Shown: piece after piece, positions 10,106 to 20,980 of the stretch
Position numbering within the stretch: the first letter of the stretch is position 1
Layout of the letters: every line of letters begins with the position of its first letter
NCBI RefSeq assembly: GCF_013371085.1
Contig: NZ_JABWCV010000003.1
Location: 62,001-126,000 of the forward strand
DNA from: Vreelandella maris
GTDB taxonomy: Bacteria; Pseudomonadota; Gammaproteobacteria; Pseudomonadales; Halomonadaceae
DNA: 64,000 nucleotides
Direction of reading: 5' to 3'
Program-made: the position numbers and the translations under genes
Notes under the pieces: generated by a model
The model's input: only the letters and a program-made list of their open reading frames with translations
Databases searched by the model: none
What the model was told of the DNA's origin: nothing

Positions 10106-10321
10106 ATGAGACAAGGTATCCACCCGAATTACAACACGGTCACCGCCAACTGTTCTTGCGGTGCTAATTTCCAGGTAGGTTCTACTTCAGGTCAGGACTT
10201 CTCTCTGGATGTGTGCTCCAACTGCCACCCGTTCTACACTGGTAAGCAGAAGCAAGCGACCACTGGTGGCCGCGTAGAGCGCTTCAACAAGCGTTTCGGC
10301 GCTGCTGTTAAGCGCGGCTAA
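10106..10321 (+). CDS. rpmE: Ribosomal protein bL31 (zinc-binding form)
   Basis: Large-subunit ribosomal protein L31, 71 residues beginning [19 protein letters not shown]. The four zinc-ligand cysteines are present at residues 16, 18, 37 and 40 (CSC and CSNC), so this is the C+ type rather than the zinc-independent paralogue. The HPFYTGKQ and [10 protein letters not shown] blocks are conserved. I set the start at 10106 because TGAGGT lies a few bases upstream and the position equals the E. coli start; an upstream in-frame start would add 18 unrelated residues. It is followed by a strong terminator, so it is monocistronic. Confidence 0.97.
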   Translation: MRQGIHPNYNTVTANCSCGANFQVGSTSGQDFSLDVCSNCHPFYTGKQKQATTGGRVERFNKRFGAAVKRG

Positions 10322-10365
10322 TCCACCTCGGATAGCCACATCGCAAGTACAGGTATTGCTTGCGC

Positions 10366-10394
10366 AAAACCCACGCCAAGGCGTGGGTTTTTTG
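10366..10394 (+). terminator. Intrinsic terminator of rpmE
   Basis: An AACCCACGCC/GGCGTGGGTT stem with a tiny loop is followed by a run of six T residues (TTTTTTG), a textbook rho-independent terminator. Confidence 0.9.
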
Positions 10395-10656
10395 TTGTCT
10401 CGCTAAAAACTGGCTATTTTTGTGGAAAAAATTTTCACAAATGCCGTGCTGATGTTGCGGTACAGCAATAAGCAAAGCGTTATGGCTAACGCCGTTTTAC
10501 ATAAGTTTCAGCAAATATCTGCGAAATGTGGCGAATATGAAGGTAAAATTCAGTTAAACGGGCGTTTTGATATGAGTTGACGGCACGCTTGAGGCGCATA
10601 GGTTTTTTCTATATTCTCAAACGACTTATCTATTTTATGTTAACTGGACTCTGACC
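10395..10656 (+). other. Intergenic region upstream of maeB
   Basis: AT-richer 262-bp region without a gene. It contains a long imperfect palindrome at 10419-10441, a short hairpin at 10477-10492 (GCGTTA / TAACGC), and near its end the weak promoter-like pair TTGAGG and TATATT separated by only about 15 bp. It probably carries the maeB promoter and regulator sites. Confidence 0.5.
10419..10441. promoter_or_regulatory. Palindrome upstream of maeB
   Basis: TTTGTG(G)AAAA is mirrored by TTTTCACAAA around a two-base centre, with one inserted base in the left arm. This 23-bp AT-rich palindrome, 216 bp before maeB, resembles an operator. The binding protein is unknown. Confidence 0.3.
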
Positions 10657-11928
10657 ATGACGGATGCAAATAAGCAGGCTGCTTTGGATTATCACGCGAA
10701 ACCGATTCCCGGTAAGCTGTCGGTGGAGTTGACCAAACCCACTGCGACTGCACGGGATTTGGCGCTGGCGTATAGCCCAGGCGTGGCTGAGCCAGTGCTT
10801 GAAATCGCCAGGGATGCGGAAAATGCCTACCGCTATACCGGCAAGGGTAATCTGGTTGCCGTTATCACCGACGGCAGCGCTATTCTTGGCTTAGGTAATC
10901 TGGGCCCACTGGCGAGTAAGCCAGTCATGGAAGGCAAAGGCGTGCTGTTTAAGTGCTTTGCTGGCATTAACTCGGTGGATATCGAGGTGGATGCGGAAAG
11001 CCCGCAGGCGTTTATCGATACCGTGGCGCGCATTGCCGATACCTGGGGTGGCATCAACCTTGAAGATATCAAGGCGCCGGAGTGCTTTGAAATTGAAAAA
11101 GCCCTGATTGAGCGCTGCAGTATTCCAGTCTTCCACGATGACCAGCACGGCACCGCGATTGTCACGGCGGCAGGCATGCTCAATGCGCTGGAGATCGCTG
11201 GTAAACGCATCGAAGACGTTAAGATTGTTTGCATGGGTGCAGGGGCGGCGGCGATTGCCTGCATGCGCCTGCTGGTTTCCTGTGGCGCTAGTAAAGACAA
11301 TCTTGTGATGCTTGACCGCCGTGGTGTCATTCACACGGACCGCGAAGGCATTAACGAATACAAGGCTGAATTCGCCCGCGATACCGAGATGCGCACCTTG
11401 GATGATGCCATCGACAACGCTGACGTATTTATCGGCCTTTCCGGCCCGGGCCTGCTCTCCGCTGAACAGGTGAAGAAAATGGCGCCAGACCCGGTGATTT
11501 TTGCCTGCACTAATCCGGATCCGGAAATTCATCCTGACGTTGCCCGCGAAGCGCGCCCGGATGTGATCATGGCCACTGGCCGTTCGGATTTCCCGAACCA
11601 GGTTAACAACGTTCTAGGCTTCCCGTTTATTTTCCGTGGTGCGCTGGATGTTCGTGCTACACGCATTAACGAAGAGATGAAACTGGCGGCCGTACACGCA
11701 CTGAAAGACCTGGCCCGTGAGCCGGTTCCTCAGGAAGTGCTGAACGCCTACGAGCGTACCGAGATGAGCTTTGGTCGCGAGTACATTATTCCCACGCCTG
11801 TCGATATCCGCCTGTTGGCGAGAGTCACCTCGGCGGTTGCTCAAGCCGCGGTTGACTCTGGCGTGGCGCGCAAACCATTCCCTGCGCACTATCCGCTAAC
11901 GTCCATCAACGACGTTTACGGCGGCTAA
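10657..11928 (+). CDS. maeB: Malic enzyme, short MaeB-type without phosphotransacetylase domain
   Basis: Oxidative decarboxylation of malate to pyruvate, probably NADP-linked, supplying NADPH and pyruvate in the cytoplasm. The 423-residue protein covers the malic N-terminal domain (about 20-160; AYSPGVAEPV, TDGSAILGLGNLGP, KCFAGINSVDIEVD) and the NAD(P)-binding domain (about 170-400; the dinucleotide loop MGAGAAAIACM and FDDQ-like HDDQHGTA metal/substrate motif). E. coli MaeB is fused to a phosphotransacetylase-like C-terminal domain of about 330 residues; that domain is absent here, as in Pseudomonas. Cofactor preference cannot be settled by eye. Confidence 0.92.
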   Translation: MTDANKQAALDYHAKPIPGKLSVELTKPTATARDLALAYSPGVAEPVLEIARDAENAYRYTGKGNLVAVITDGSAILGLGNLGPLASKPVMEGKGVLFKCFAGINSVDIEVDAESPQAFIDTVARIADTWGGINLEDIKAPECFEIEKALIERCSIPVFHDDQHGTAIVTAAGMLNALEIAGKRIEDVKIVCMGAGAAAIACMRLLVSCGASKDNLVMLDRRGVIHTDREGINEYKAEFARDTEMRTLDDAIDNADVFIGLSGPGLLSAEQVKKMAPDPVIFACTNPDPEIHPDVAREARPDVIMATGRSDFPNQVNNVLGFPFIFRGALDVRATRINEEMKLAAVHALKDLAREPVPQEVLNAYERTEMSFGREYIIPTPVDIRLLARVTSAVAQAAVDSGVARKPFPAHYPLTSINDVYGG

Positions 11929-11951
11929 TAAACCGCAGCACTCTGGTAACT

Positions 11952-11981
11952 ATTTACGCCCGCTTATTAGCGGGCGTAAAT
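11952..11981. terminator. Bidirectional terminator between maeB and tesB
   Basis: A perfect 13-bp stem (11952-11964 with 11969-11981) with a four-base loop sits between two convergent genes. T content after the stem is modest on both strands, so a shared bidirectional terminator is likely. Confidence 0.7.
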
Positions 11982-11999
11982 GTTTGAGAGAGTGTCTAG

Positions 12000-12818
12000 T
12001 TAGTCTTGTGAATAACGCGTTAGCCCTTCTTGAGCGGTTGAGGCCACTAAGCGGCCATCACGGCTGTAAATATGCCCCCGCGCCAGCCCGCGAGCGCCGC
12101 CTGCCCAGGGTGAGTCGATAACGTACAGCAGCCAGTCGTCCAAGCGTGTGTCCTGGTGCAGCCATAAGGCGTGGTCTAGGCTGGCGATGCGCAGTTTGGG
12201 GTCGCGGTACTCGATGCCGTGGGGAATCAAGCTGGTGGTCAGCAGGTTGAAGTCAGAGGCGTACGAGAGTAGGTGGCGATGCAGGGCCGGGTCGTCTGGC
12301 AGTGTGCCTGAAAGGCGAAACCACAAACACTGGCCTGCAGGCGTGCCGTTGTCGGGGTTGCCCATGAGATGCAAAAACTCAATGGGGTGGCCGGGAAAGC
12401 GGTCATGTTTGGCATCGCCGCTCTCTAGCAGCGCCTCGGGGGTGGCGACATTCGGCATGTCGCGCTGATGGCTAAAGCTTGCTTCCTCGCTCTGAAAAGA
12501 GGCGCTGCAGAAAAAGATCGGCCGACCTTTTTGAATGGCAGTAACGCGGCGGGTGGTAAAGCTGCCGCCGTCGCGAATGGTATCCACTTGATAGACAACG
12601 GGGCGATGGGGGTCGCCGGGGCGCAGAAAGTAGCCATGTTGAGAGTGCGGGCGACGCTCGTCTGGCACGGTGCGCGCGGCGGCCGCCAGCGCTTGGCCAA
12701 GAACCTGGCCACCGTAAAGCTGAGGAAAGCCTAGATCCTGGCTCTGACCACGAAATAGCGTCTCTTCCAGCGTTTCTAGCTCTAGTAACGCTACCAATTT
12801 GTTCAGCGCGTCTGTCAT
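12000..12818 (-). CDS. tesB: Acyl-CoA thioesterase II
   Basis: Double-hotdog thioesterase hydrolysing medium- and long-chain acyl-CoA. The 272-residue protein shows the TesB N-terminal block FRGQSQDLGFPQLYGGQVLGQALAAA (key residues F-G-VYGGQ-LGQAL), the YQVDTIRDGGSF-TRRV strand, the second-hotdog YASDFNLLTTSLIPHG containing the catalytic aspartate, and DHALWLHQ near residue 218. AAGGAT lies 9 nt upstream of the ATG. It is convergent with maeB. Substrate range cannot be read from sequence. Confidence 0.95.
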   Translation of the reverse strand: MTDALNKLVALLELETLEETLFRGQSQDLGFPQLYGGQVLGQALAAAARTVPDERRPHSQHGYFLRPGDPHRPVVYQVDTIRDGGSFTTRRVTAIQKGRPIFFCSASFQSEEASFSHQRDMPNVATPEALLESGDAKHDRFPGHPIEFLHLMGNPDNGTPAGQCLWFRLSGTLPDDPALHRHLLSYASDFNLLTTSLIPHGIEYRDPKLRIASLDHALWLHQDTRLDDWLLYVIDSPWAGGARGLARGHIYSRDGRLVASTAQEGLTRYSQD

Positions 12819-12951
12819 TCTCGGTATCCTTGCGGCTGTCTCTATCGAATGCGGTCGGTGAAAGAATGCTATCGGTGAAAGTAATGAGTTGCCACGGCGC
12901 CGGGCACCCCTTTCATACGATCGTTTTGCTACCTTAGCGGAGTTTACGTTT

Positions 12952-13419
12952 ATGCGCAGCGATGAATTTTACATGCACCGGGCGCTTGACCAAGCCCACC
13001 TGGCCGCGGCGGCGGGCGAGGTGCCTGTAGGGGCAGTGGTTGTCGATGCGCAGGGAGAGATTATTGGTGTGGGGTGTAATGCGCCGGTGGCCAGCTGCGA
13101 CCCTAGCGGCCATGCGGAAGTTCGTGCCCTACGCGAGGCGGGCAAGCACCAGGGCAACTATCGCCTTGAAGGCTGCACGCTGTTTGTCACCCTGGAGCCC
13201 TGTATGATGTGTGCGGGCACGATGATTCATGCTCGTCTGGCCCGCCTAGTCTACGGGGCCGCCGAGCCTAGAGCGGGCATGGTTGAGTCAAAGGCTAATC
13301 TGCTGACGCAGCCGTGGTTTAATCATCAGATCGCGGTGACCGGTGGGGTATTGGCCGCAGCCTCGCAAAAGCTGCTGAAGGGTTTCTTCGCCGCCCGGCG
13401 CAAGCAATTGAATCAGTAA
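12952..13419 (+). CDS. tadA: tRNA adenosine(34) deaminase TadA
   Basis: Zinc-dependent deaminase converting adenosine 34 to inosine in tRNA-Arg(ACG). The protein has the cytidine-deaminase fold with the catalytic HAE (SGHAEVRAL) and the zinc cysteines in EPCMMCAG. I place the start at the ATG at 12952 (MRSDEFYMHRALDQA, 155 residues), with GGAG 9 nt upstream; an in-frame upstream start at 12889 would add an unrelated arginine-rich stretch. The C-terminal LLKGFFAARRKQ matches TadA. It converges with mltF, whose stop lies 27 bp away. Confidence 0.95.
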   Translation: MRSDEFYMHRALDQAHLAAAAGEVPVGAVVVDAQGEIIGVGCNAPVASCDPSGHAEVRALREAGKHQGNYRLEGCTLFVTLEPCMMCAGTMIHARLARLVYGAAEPRAGMVESKANLLTQPWFNHQIAVTGGVLAAASQKLLKGFFAARRKQLNQ

Positions 13420-13446
13420 TACTGAATTGGAAATGCTACGACGCTG

Positions 13447-14910
13447 TTAATCAAGCGGCGGCACAAGTTCAAACAATACCAGCGGGTCATCGTTGACAGA
13501 TGTTTGTTCTAGTTGAAAAAATTGCTGACGACTACGTTCCACATATTGAATCATTTCGTAATAACGACGGATGTTGCGTACGTATATCACCGGCTCACCG
13601 CCACGGGCGTAGCCGTGACGCGTTTGGCTATGCCATTCACGCTGCTGTAATAGCGGTAGCGCCGCGCGCACATCTTGCCAGCTGTCGGGGTCGCCGCCAC
13701 GCATTTCCGCAATCTTACGCGCGTCATAAAGGTGGCCAAGACCCACGTTGTAGGCCGCCATGGCCATAAACAGGCGATCATCGCCGGTGATGCCTTCCGG
13801 TAAGCGGTCTTTAATACTGCGTAAATAGCGGGCACCGCCGTCAATGCTCTGGGCGGGGTCTGTGCGGTCCGTCACGCCCATTTCACCCGCCGTGGGGTTG
13901 GTCAGCATCATCAAGCCACGCACGCCCGTTGGCGAGACGGCGTCTGGGTTCCAGTGGGATTCCTGATACCCCACTGCCGCTAATAACTTCCAGTCAAACT
14001 CTGTTTCGCGGGCAGCCTGCTGGAACAGTTCCGTGTAACGGGGCAAGCGTGCATCAAGGTGATCAAGAAAGGTGCGCGTGCCGACATACTCTAAATAGTC
14101 GTCATGGCCGAAGTAACGGCTTACCAGCCGATCAAGCGTGCCGCTTTCCTGAAGGTCTTGTAGGAAGCGATTGGCGGCTTCAAGCAACCCTAAGCCGCGA
14201 CCACTAGGCACCGCCCATGCCATGGAAAGTGGGTCCCCGAGTATGAAGCCACGTTCTACGTTGGGGAAAAAAAGCCGATTTAAACGAAACTGATGCTCGA
14301 AAATGACCGCGGCATCCAGGGTGCCGTCTTCAACGCGCGCCAGCAGTTCGGCGACTTCAAGCTCGTGAGACTCTTTCCAGCTCAAGGTAGGATGACGCCG
14401 CTGAAGGTCGCGCAGCGCTTCATCGGTACCGGCTTCGCTGAGCGTGCCAAGTTCTAAGCCGACAAGGTCACTCGGCTCTTTAATGCCATTCAGGCCGCGG
14501 CGGTAAACCACCAGCGGCTGCATTTGAATAATCGGCCGAGTGTAGTGGACGCCAGGGCTGTCAGGCAGTAATGGCAGCGCTGCTGCACCTAGGTCTCCTT
14601 TATCACGCACCGCAGGCAGGACGCTTTCTGGGTGGTGGCTGGCATCAAGGTTAAGGCTCACTCCCAGATAGTCAGCAAAGCGATGCATCAACTCATACTC
14701 AAAACCGGTAGGGCCCTGGCGGCCTTCGTAATAGGTCGTGGGAGTATTGCGGGTGTGAACGGTAATAAAGTCTTTTGTGCTGATATGCGTTAAATGCTCG
14801 CCTGGGGGAACAAGAGAGAGAGTGGGTACCATGGTCAAAAGCGTAACGGCAGTTAACGCATAATAAGCGCTGGCACGGGCAATAAAATGTCGGCAAATCA
14901 ACGTCAGCAT
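13447..14910 (-). CDS. mltF: Membrane-bound lytic murein transglycosylase F
   Basis: Two-domain periplasmic enzyme that cleaves peptidoglycan glycan strands to 1,6-anhydro products. After an N-terminal hydrophobic segment (about residues 10-32), there is a solute-binding-protein type 3 domain (about 50-280, starting at [18 protein letters not shown]) and an SLT/lysozyme-like domain (about 300-450). The catalytic glutamate is in GYQESHWNP, followed by [12 protein letters not shown] and [11 protein letters not shown], typical of family 1E. The 487-residue length agrees with MltF (formerly YfhD). It is divergent from purL, as in E. coli, where the neighbouring gene is also purL. Confidence 0.95.
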   Translation of the reverse strand: MLTLICRHFIARASAYYALTAVTLLTMVPTLSLVPPGEHLTHISTKDFITVHTRNTPTTYYEGRQGPTGFEYELMHRFADYLGVSLNLDASHHPESVLPAVRDKGDLGAAALPLLPDSPGVHYTRPIIQMQPLVVYRRGLNGIKEPSDLVGLELGTLSEAGTDEALRDLQRRHPTLSWKESHELEVAELLARVEDGTLDAAVIFEHQFRLNRLFFPNVERGFILGDPLSMAWAVPSGRGLGLLEAANRFLQDLQESGTLDRLVSRYFGHDDYLEYVGTRTFLDHLDARLPRYTELFQQAARETEFDWKLLAAVGYQESHWNPDAVSPTGVRGLMMLTNPTAGEMGVTDRTDPAQSIDGGARYLRSIKDRLPEGITGDDRLFMAMAAYNVGLGHLYDARKIAEMRGGDPDSWQDVRAALPLLQQREWHSQTRHGYARGGEPVIYVRNIRRYYEMIQYVERSRQQFFQLEQTSVNDDPLVLFELVPPLD

Positions 14911-15094
14911 GGCGTCTTGTCGGCATGAAACAAGCTGCCACGATACCCAGCCCAGGTCACGCTGTCACCTTGTTGATTTCGTGTGGTGGCTGGTTTCCAG
15001 TATCATAGGCGTTTTTCGCTATCATAAAAGCACGGCCGCCTAGCGGCCCGGTGATTTCCCTGCTCGAATTTCCCTGCTCTAGAGGCTTCAGGAT

Positions 15095-18000
15095 ATGCTC
15101 GAACTGCGAGGCGCGCCCGCCCTTTCTGCCTTCCGTCATGCTCGGCTGTTAACGGTGCTGCGTGAACGTGTTCCCGAGGTGGAAGCGCTGTCTGCCCACT
15201 ATGTTCATTTCATCGATCTTAACGCTCATAACCACAGCAAGACGCTGGATGATACCGCCCACGCGCGTTTGGTGCAGTTGCTGGACTATGTGCCGGCTCA
15301 CGCAAGCGTTGAGGTTCCGAAAAACGCCCAGCGTTTTTTAGTGGTGCCGCGTTTGGGTACCCAGTCGCCCTGGTCGTCTAAAGCGACCGATATCGCCCAC
15401 AATTGCGGATTGCGCCAGATTAGCCGTATCGAGCGCGGCATCGATTATCGGGTCAGCTTTACCGACATGCCGGATGAAGAGGGCCTGAACGCGCTGGCGG
15501 CACTGCTGCATGACCGTATGACTGAAACCGTGCTATCCGATGCATCAGACGCCACTAAGCTGTTTGCCCAGCACGACCCGGCGCCGTTGGGTAGTGTGGA
15601 TATTCTAGAAGGGGGCCGGGAAGCCTTAGCGACAGCCAACCAAGCGCTGGGGCTGGCGCTGGCAGAAGATGAAATTGATTACTTGGTAGATGCCTTCAAC
15701 GAACTAGGGCGTAACCCCAGCGACGTTGAGCTGATGATGTTTGCCCAGGCTAACTCCGAGCACTGCCGTCACAAAATCTTCAACGCCGACTGGGTGATCG
15801 ACGGCGAGCCGCAAAGCCACTCGCTGTTTAAGATGATCAAGAACACCTTTGCGTCGTCGCCGGACAACGTGCTTTCCGCTTACAGTGATAATGCCGCTGT
15901 CATCAAGGGCAGCCAGGGTGGGCGGTTCTTTGCAACGCCGCTGACAGGAGCAGAGGACGAGCGTGCTCTTTACGCCACGCATCAGGAGCCTATTCACATC
16001 CTGATGAAGGTCGAAACCCACAATCACCCCACCGCGATTGCCCCCTTCCCCGGCGCTGCAACCGGCTCGGGTGGGGAGATCCGCGATGAGGGCGCCACGG
16101 GTATCGGCGGTAAACCCAAAGCCGGTCTGTCAGGTTTTACTGTCTCCAACCTGCGCATTCCTGAGTTCGTGCAGCCTTGGGAAGCGTTTGATTACGGCAA
16201 GCCGGGGCGCATGGAGTCGGCGCTTAACATTATGCTCGAAGGCCCGATTGGTGGGGCCGCGTTCAACAATGAGTTTGGTCGCCCCAATCTAACCGGCTAT
16301 TTCCGCACTTACGAGCAGGAATCCCTGAACGAAGGCGGTATTGAGCGGCGCGGTTTCCACAAGCCGATCATGCTCGCCGGTGGTTACGGCAATATTCGTG
16401 CTCATCACGTCCAAAAGGGCGATATCCCGGTCGGCGGCAAGCTGATTGTGATGGGCGGCCCGGCGATGCTGATTGGTCTGGGCGGCGGTGCTGCCTCCAG
16501 CATGGCGTCCGGTACCTCCAGCGCCGATTTGGATTTCGCCTCGGTACAGCGTGAAAACCCGGAAATCGAGCGTCGCGCTCAAGAAGTCATAGACCGCTGC
16601 TGGGCGCTGGGCGATCACAACCCCATCCGCTTTATTCACGATGTGGGCGCAGGCGGGCTTTCCAACGCTTTGCCGGAGCTTGTCAAAGACGGCAACCGTG
16701 GCGGCCGCTTTGATTTGCGCGCGGTGCCAAATGCTGAGCCGGGCATGAGCCCGCTGGAAATCTGGTGCAATGAGGCGCAAGAGCGCTACGTGCTAGCCGT
16801 CGCGCCCGAAGACCTGGACACCTTTGACGCGCTGTGTAAGCGCGAACGTTGCCCTTATGCCGTGGTTGGTGAAGCGATGGAAGCGCACCATTTGGAAGTG
16901 CGCGATGGCCATTTCAGCAGCAAGCCGGTCGATTTGCCGATGAGCGTGCTGTTCGGCAAAGCACCCAAAATGCAGCGTGAGTTTGAACGCCACGATCCCG
17001 AACTCTCGGGCATGATGCTCGATAATCTTGACCTTCGCGAAGCGCTGGATCGGGTGCTGCGCCTGCCGACAGTCGCCTCCAAAAGCTTCCTGATCACCAT
17101 TGGCGATCGCTCGATTACCGGCCAAGTGGCCCGTGATCAAATGGTCGGCCCCTGGCAGGTGCCGGTAGCCGATGTGGCGGTTACCACGGCAAGCTATGAT
17201 ACCCAGGCCGGTGAAGCCATGGCGTTGGGGGAGCGTCCGCCGGTGGCGTTGATCAACCCCGCGGCAAGCGCTCGCTTGGCCGTTGCCGAAGCAATTACCA
17301 ATCTGGCGGCCGCGCCAATTGCCAAGCTTAGCGATATCAAGCTCTCCGCTAACTGGATGAGCGCTGCTGACCACCCCGGTGAAAATCAAGCGCTTTATGA
17401 TGCTGTTTACGCCGTGGGCATGGAGATGTGCCCGGCATTGGGCATTGCGATTCCGGTGGGCAAGGATTCGATGTCCATGCGCACCGCCTGGACTGATGAG
17501 AACGACCAAGGTGAAAGCGAAGACAAGAGCGTAACGTCGCCGCTTTCGCTGGTCGTCACGGGCTTCGCGCCGGTCACCAATGCAATGGCAACGCTTACGC
17601 CGCAGATCAATCTGGATCAAGATGAGTCTGATCTGATTTTGATCGACCTGGGCAGCGGTCAGAACCGCTTGGGTGGTTCTGCCTTGGCGCAGGTATACGG
17701 CCAGGTGGGTAACGACTGCCCTGATGTAGACGATCCGGAGGATATTAAAGCCTTCTTCGAGGTCATTCAGGGCCTTAACCGCGACGGTAAGCTATTGGCC
17801 TACCACGATCGCAGCGATGGCGGCCTGTTGGTCACTCTGTTAGAAATGGCCTTTGCTGCCCATGCGGGGCTTGAGATCAAGCTCGATTGGATGATCGATG
17901 AACCGGTAGAGGCGCTGAATGCACTGTTCTCCGAAGAGCTTGGCGCGGTCATTCAAGTCAATCGCCAACACACTGAAGAAGTGCTGGCGCAGTTTGCCGT

Positions 18001-19048
18001 GGCCGGTATCGAAACCTGTGGCGTGATTGCTCGTCCCCGTTACGACGACCAAGTGCGCGTCACGCTATTTGAAGAGCCCTTGCTGGAAACCACGCGTCTG
18101 CTCACTCAGCGCACCTGGGCTGAAACCAGTTATCGCATGCAGGCACTGAGGGATAACCCTGAGTGCGCCAAGAATGAGTTCGATAATCTGCTCGATAGTC
18201 GTGATCCAGGGCTCTCCGCGACGCCCACGTTTGATATCAACGACGACATAAGCGCACCGTTTGTTAATACCGCTAAACCTGCCATGGCCGTACTGCGCGA
18301 GCAGGGCGTCAATGGCCAGGTGGAAATGGCCTGGGCCTTCGATAAAGCCGGGTTTGAAGCAGTTGACGTACACATGAGTGACATCCTTGAAGGGCGAGTC
18401 TCGCTGGATGAGTTCAAAGGGCTTGTTGCCTGTGGCGGCTTCTCTTACGGTGATGTGCTTGGCGCCGGGGGCGGCTGGGCAAAATCAGTGCTGTTTAACG
18501 AGCGCGCCCAGGAGCAGTTTGCGGCGTTCTTCGCCCGAGACGATAGTTTCTCATTGGGTGTCTGCAATGGCTGTCAGATGCTCTCGCAGTTGAAATCGCT
18601 GATTCCTGGCGCGGAAAATTGGCCGACGTTTGTGCGCAATGAGTCCGAGCAGTTTGAAGCGCGGGTCTCCATGGTGCGGGTTGAGAAGAGTCCTTCGATT
18701 CTGCTTGCCGGCATGGAAGGCTCCAAGCTGCCCATTGCGGTTGCTCATGGTGAGGGGCAGGCGGCGTTCCGTGACAGCGCGCATCTGCGTAGCATGCAGT
18801 CGAGCAGCCAGATTGCGCTTCGCTACATCGACAACTATGGCCAAGTGACGACCCGCTACCCGGCGAACCCTAACGGCTCGCCGTCGGGTATTACGGGGCT
18901 AACCACGCCCGATGGCCGCGTGACTATCATGATGCCGCACCCTGAACGTGTCGCTCGGGCGGTCACCAACTCTTGGCGTCCGGCGGAGTGGACTGAAGAT
19001 GGTGCTTGGCTGCGCCTATTCCGCAACGCTCGCGTTTGGTTGGGCTAA
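15095..19048 (+). CDS. purL: Phosphoribosylformylglycinamidine synthase (large, fused form)
   Basis: Catalyses the fourth step of purine synthesis, converting FGAR to FGAM with glutamine and ATP. The 1317-residue single-chain form has the N-terminal PurS-like domain, linker, two AIRS-type halves ([36 protein letters not shown], and the second half after residue 650) and the C-terminal class I glutaminase domain with catalytic Cys1157 in GVCNGCQM and the MMPHPER histidine. AGGAT lies immediately upstream of the ATG. It is divergent from mltF and followed by radD within 21 bp. Confidence 0.98.
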   Translation: MLELRGAPALSAFRHARLLTVLRERVPEVEALSAHYVHFIDLNAHNHSKTLDDTAHARLVQLLDYVPAHASVEVPKNAQRFLVVPRLGTQSPWSSKATDIAHNCGLRQISRIERGIDYRVSFTDMPDEEGLNALAALLHDRMTETVLSDASDATKLFAQHDPAPLGSVDILEGGREALATANQALGLALAEDEIDYLVDAFNELGRNPSDVELMMFAQANSEHCRHKIFNADWVIDGEPQSHSLFKMIKNTFASSPDNVLSAYSDNAAVIKGSQGGRFFATPLTGAEDERALYATHQEPIHILMKVETHNHPTAIAPFPGAATGSGGEIRDEGATGIGGKPKAGLSGFTVSNLRIPEFVQPWEAFDYGKPGRMESALNIMLEGPIGGAAFNNEFGRPNLTGYFRTYEQESLNEGGIERRGFHKPIMLAGGYGNIRAHHVQKGDIPVGGKLIVMGGPAMLIGLGGGAASSMASGTSSADLDFASVQRENPEIERRAQEVIDRCWALGDHNPIRFIHDVGAGGLSNALPELVKDGNRGGRFDLRAVPNAEPGMSPLEIWCNEAQERYVLAVAPEDLDTFDALCKRERCPYAVVGEAMEAHHLEVRDGHFSSKPVDLPMSVLFGKAPKMQREFERHDPELSGMMLDNLDLREALDRVLRLPTVASKSFLITIGDRSITGQVARDQMVGPWQVPVADVAVTTASYDTQAGEAMALGERPPVALINPAASARLAVAEAITNLAAAPIAKLSDIKLSANWMSAADHPGENQALYDAVYAVGMEMCPALGIAIPVGKDSMSMRTAWTDENDQGESEDKSVTSPLSLVVTGFAPVTNAMATLTPQINLDQDESDLILIDLGSGQNRLGGSALAQVYGQVGNDCPDVDDPEDIKAFFEVIQGLNRDGKLLAYHDRSDGGLLVTLLEMAFAAHAGLEIKLDWMIDEPVEALNALFSEELGAVIQVNRQHTEEVLAQFAVAGIETCGVIARPRYDDQVRVTLFEEPLLETTRLLTQRTWAETSYRMQALRDNPECAKNEFDNLLDSRDPGLSATPTFDINDDISAPFVNTAKPAMAVLREQGVNGQVEMAWAFDKAGFEAVDVHMSDILEGRVSLDEFKGLVACGGFSYGDVLGAGGGWAKSVLFNERAQEQFAAFFARDDSFSLGVCNGCQMLSQLKSLIPGAENWPTFVRNESEQFEARVSMVRVEKSPSILLAGMEGSKLPIAVAHGEGQAAFRDSAHLRSMQSSSQIALRYIDNYGQVTTRYPANPNGSPSGITGLTTPDGRVTIMMPHPERVARAVTNSWRPAEWTEDGAWLRLFRNARVWLG

Positions 19049-19069
19049 CGGATACACCCGCATAGGTGA

Positions 19070-20881
19070 ATGATGACGCAACACCACAAGGCGGCCTCCG
19101 GGCCGCCTTTCTCATCCATAGCCCAGACGCCCCAATTGCGCTCCTACCAACAGGAAGCGGTAAAACGGGTGGTCGTGCATTTTCGTGCTTCCAGTGAGCC
19201 GGCGTTGGTGGTGCTGCCTACCGGCAGCGGTAAATCCCTGGTGATTGCCGAGCTGGCGCGTCTTGCGCGTGGGCGTGTACTGGTGCTCGCTCACGTACGC
19301 GAGCTGGTGGAGCAGAACCATGCCAAGTATCAGGCGTATGGGCTTGTGGCCGATATTTTTAGCGCGGGCTTAAAGCGTAAAGAGGCGAGTCGGCAAGTCG
19401 TCTTTGGCTCGGTGCAGTCGGTGGTGCGCAACTTAGATCGCTTTAATGACGCTAATTTTACCTTGCTGGTCATCGATGAGAGTCACCGCGTATCGCTTAA
19501 CGAAGACGCCAGCTACCGCCAAGTGATTGAGCATCTGCGGGCCCAAAACCCACAGCTTAAAATTCTCGGGCTCACTGCGACGCCGTATCGGTTAGGGCAG
19601 GGTTTTATCTATTATCGCCATCACCACGGCATGGTGCGGGGCAGTGAAGAGAGCTTTTTTCGCGACTGTGTCTTTGAGCAGCCGCTGCGGCTGATGGTGA
19701 AGCAGGGCTATCTGGCGGCTCCCAAACGCCTGGATATGGCCATTGAGGGCTATGATTTCTCAGCCCTCAAGCCTTCTTCAAGCGGTTTTTTTCAGGAGGA
19801 GGAACTCAATCGCGTGGTGGCGGGTAGCCGGGCAACGCCGGGTATTATCGGACAAATCGTCGAACGCGCGGCTGATCGCCAGGGGATAATGATCTTTGCC
19901 GCCACGGTGGCCCATGCCGAAGAAATTATCGGCTATTTGCCGCGAGCTGAAGCGGCGCTTATCACCGGTGCGACCCCCTCCCAGGAGCGCACAGCGCTAA
20001 TTGATGCCTTCAAAGCACGGGAGCTGAAGTACCTAGTTAATGTAGCGGTGCTGACCACCGGTTTCGATGCTCCCCACGTGGATCTGATCGCTATTTTACG
20101 GCCTACCGAATCGGTTAGTCTCTATCAACAGATGGTGGGCAGAGGGCTGCGTTTATCGCCGGGTAAGAGTGACTGCCTGATTCTGGACTATGCCGGTAAC
20201 CCCTGGGATATCTTCGCGCCGGAAGTGGGTGAGCCGAAGCCTAATAGCGACAGCGAGCCGGTGCAGGTCGAGTGTCCCGCCTGCGGCCACGCCAATCTTT
20301 ATTGGGGTAAGCGCGACGGGGATTTAGTAATCGAGCACTTTGGCCGCCGCTGTCAGGGGCTGATTGAAGATAATGACGGCAGACAACGCCAGTGTGAATT
20401 TAGGTTTCGTTTTAAAGTTTGCGATGAGTGCGGTGCCGAAAATGATATCGCTGCCCGGCGCTGCCATGGCTGCGACAAGCTGTTGGTGGACGCAGATGAC
20501 AAGCTAAAAGATGCCCTAAAGCTGAAAGATGCCAAGGTATTGCGAGTAAGCGGTATGCAACTGGAAGCGACCACCAATGGTCGTGGCCTGCCACGTTTGA
20601 AAGTGACTTACCACGATGAAGATGGCACCCAGCTCTCCGAGTGGTTCGCACTGGAAACGCCTGCTCAACGGCGTGCCTTTTATGCCGCATTTCTGCGCTA
20701 TCACCTGCGCGCACCAGGCGGTAAATGGCAGCCGCTAAGCGCTGATGAGGTCGTTGCCGAGCAGCGCCGCCTGCGACATCCTGATTTTGTCGTAGGCCGT
20801 AAAGTGGGCCGCCATTTCCAAATCCGAGACAAGCTGTTTGATTACGAAGGACGCTATCGTAAAGCGGTGGAGGCAGGGTGA
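19070..20881 (+). CDS. radD: RadD-type DEAD/DEAH repair helicase (YejH family)
   Basis: RadD is an SF2 ATPase involved in recombination accessory functions and radiation resistance in E. coli. The 603-residue protein aligns along its whole length with my recollection of E. coli RadD: RSYQQEAV, Walker [19 protein letters not shown] (VIDESHRV), [43 protein letters not shown], and a C-terminal zinc-finger set ([26 protein letters not shown]). Starts are at 19070 or 19073, the latter having AGG six nt upstream. The first 15 or so codons differ from the family and overlap a strong hairpin, so the true start may be further in. It lies 21 bp after purL. Confidence 0.92.
   Translation: MMTQHHKAASGPPFSSIAQTPQLRSYQQEAVKRVVVHFRASSEPALVVLPTGSGKSLVIAELARLARGRVLVLAHVRELVEQNHAKYQAYGLVADIFSAGLKRKEASRQVVFGSVQSVVRNLDRFNDANFTLLVIDESHRVSLNEDASYRQVIEHLRAQNPQLKILGLTATPYRLGQGFIYYRHHHGMVRGSEESFFRDCVFEQPLRLMVKQGYLAAPKRLDMAIEGYDFSALKPSSSGFFQEEELNRVVAGSRATPGIIGQIVERAADRQGIMIFAATVAHAEEIIGYLPRAEAALITGATPSQERTALIDAFKARELKYLVNVAVLTTGFDAPHVDLIAILRPTESVSLYQQMVGRGLRLSPGKSDCLILDYAGNPWDIFAPEVGEPKPNSDSEPVQVECPACGHANLYWGKRDGDLVIEHFGRRCQGLIEDNDGRQRQCEFRFRFKVCDECGAENDIAARRCHGCDKLLVDADDKLKDALKLKDAKVLRVSGMQLEATTNGRGLPRLKVTYHDEDGTQLSEWFALETPAQRRAFYAAFLRYHLRAPGGKWQPLSADEVVAEQRRLRHPDFVVGRKVGRHFQIRDKLFDYEGRYRKAVEAG
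19088..19110 (+). terminator. Terminator-like hairpin overlapping the first codons of radD
   Basis: A perfect 9-bp GC-rich stem (19088-19096 with 19101-19109) closed by a TCCG tetraloop is followed by TTTCTC. It is 40 bp after the purL stop, where its terminator would be expected, but it falls inside the apparent radD reading frame at codons 7-14. Confidence 0.5.
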
Positions 20882-20980
20882 TGCGCTTTCATTACCTGCG
20901 ACTTGGGCGTCGCCAAGGGTGTCGACTTTGCTAAACTGTGCGATTGTGTTGATCCCCTTTTACCAGGAGAGCCGACCCGC

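Noticed and set aside
10477..10492. Short hairpin GCGTTA / TAACGC upstream of maeB as a terminator
   Set aside because: Six-bp stem without T-run, and the rpmE terminator upstream already suffices.
16793..17620. 275-residue minus-strand frame inside purL
   Set aside because: Opposite-strand shadow of a GC-rich coding region; no ribosome site or recognisable domain. Similar shadows lie inside aceE (36140-37000) and aceF (38982-39971).
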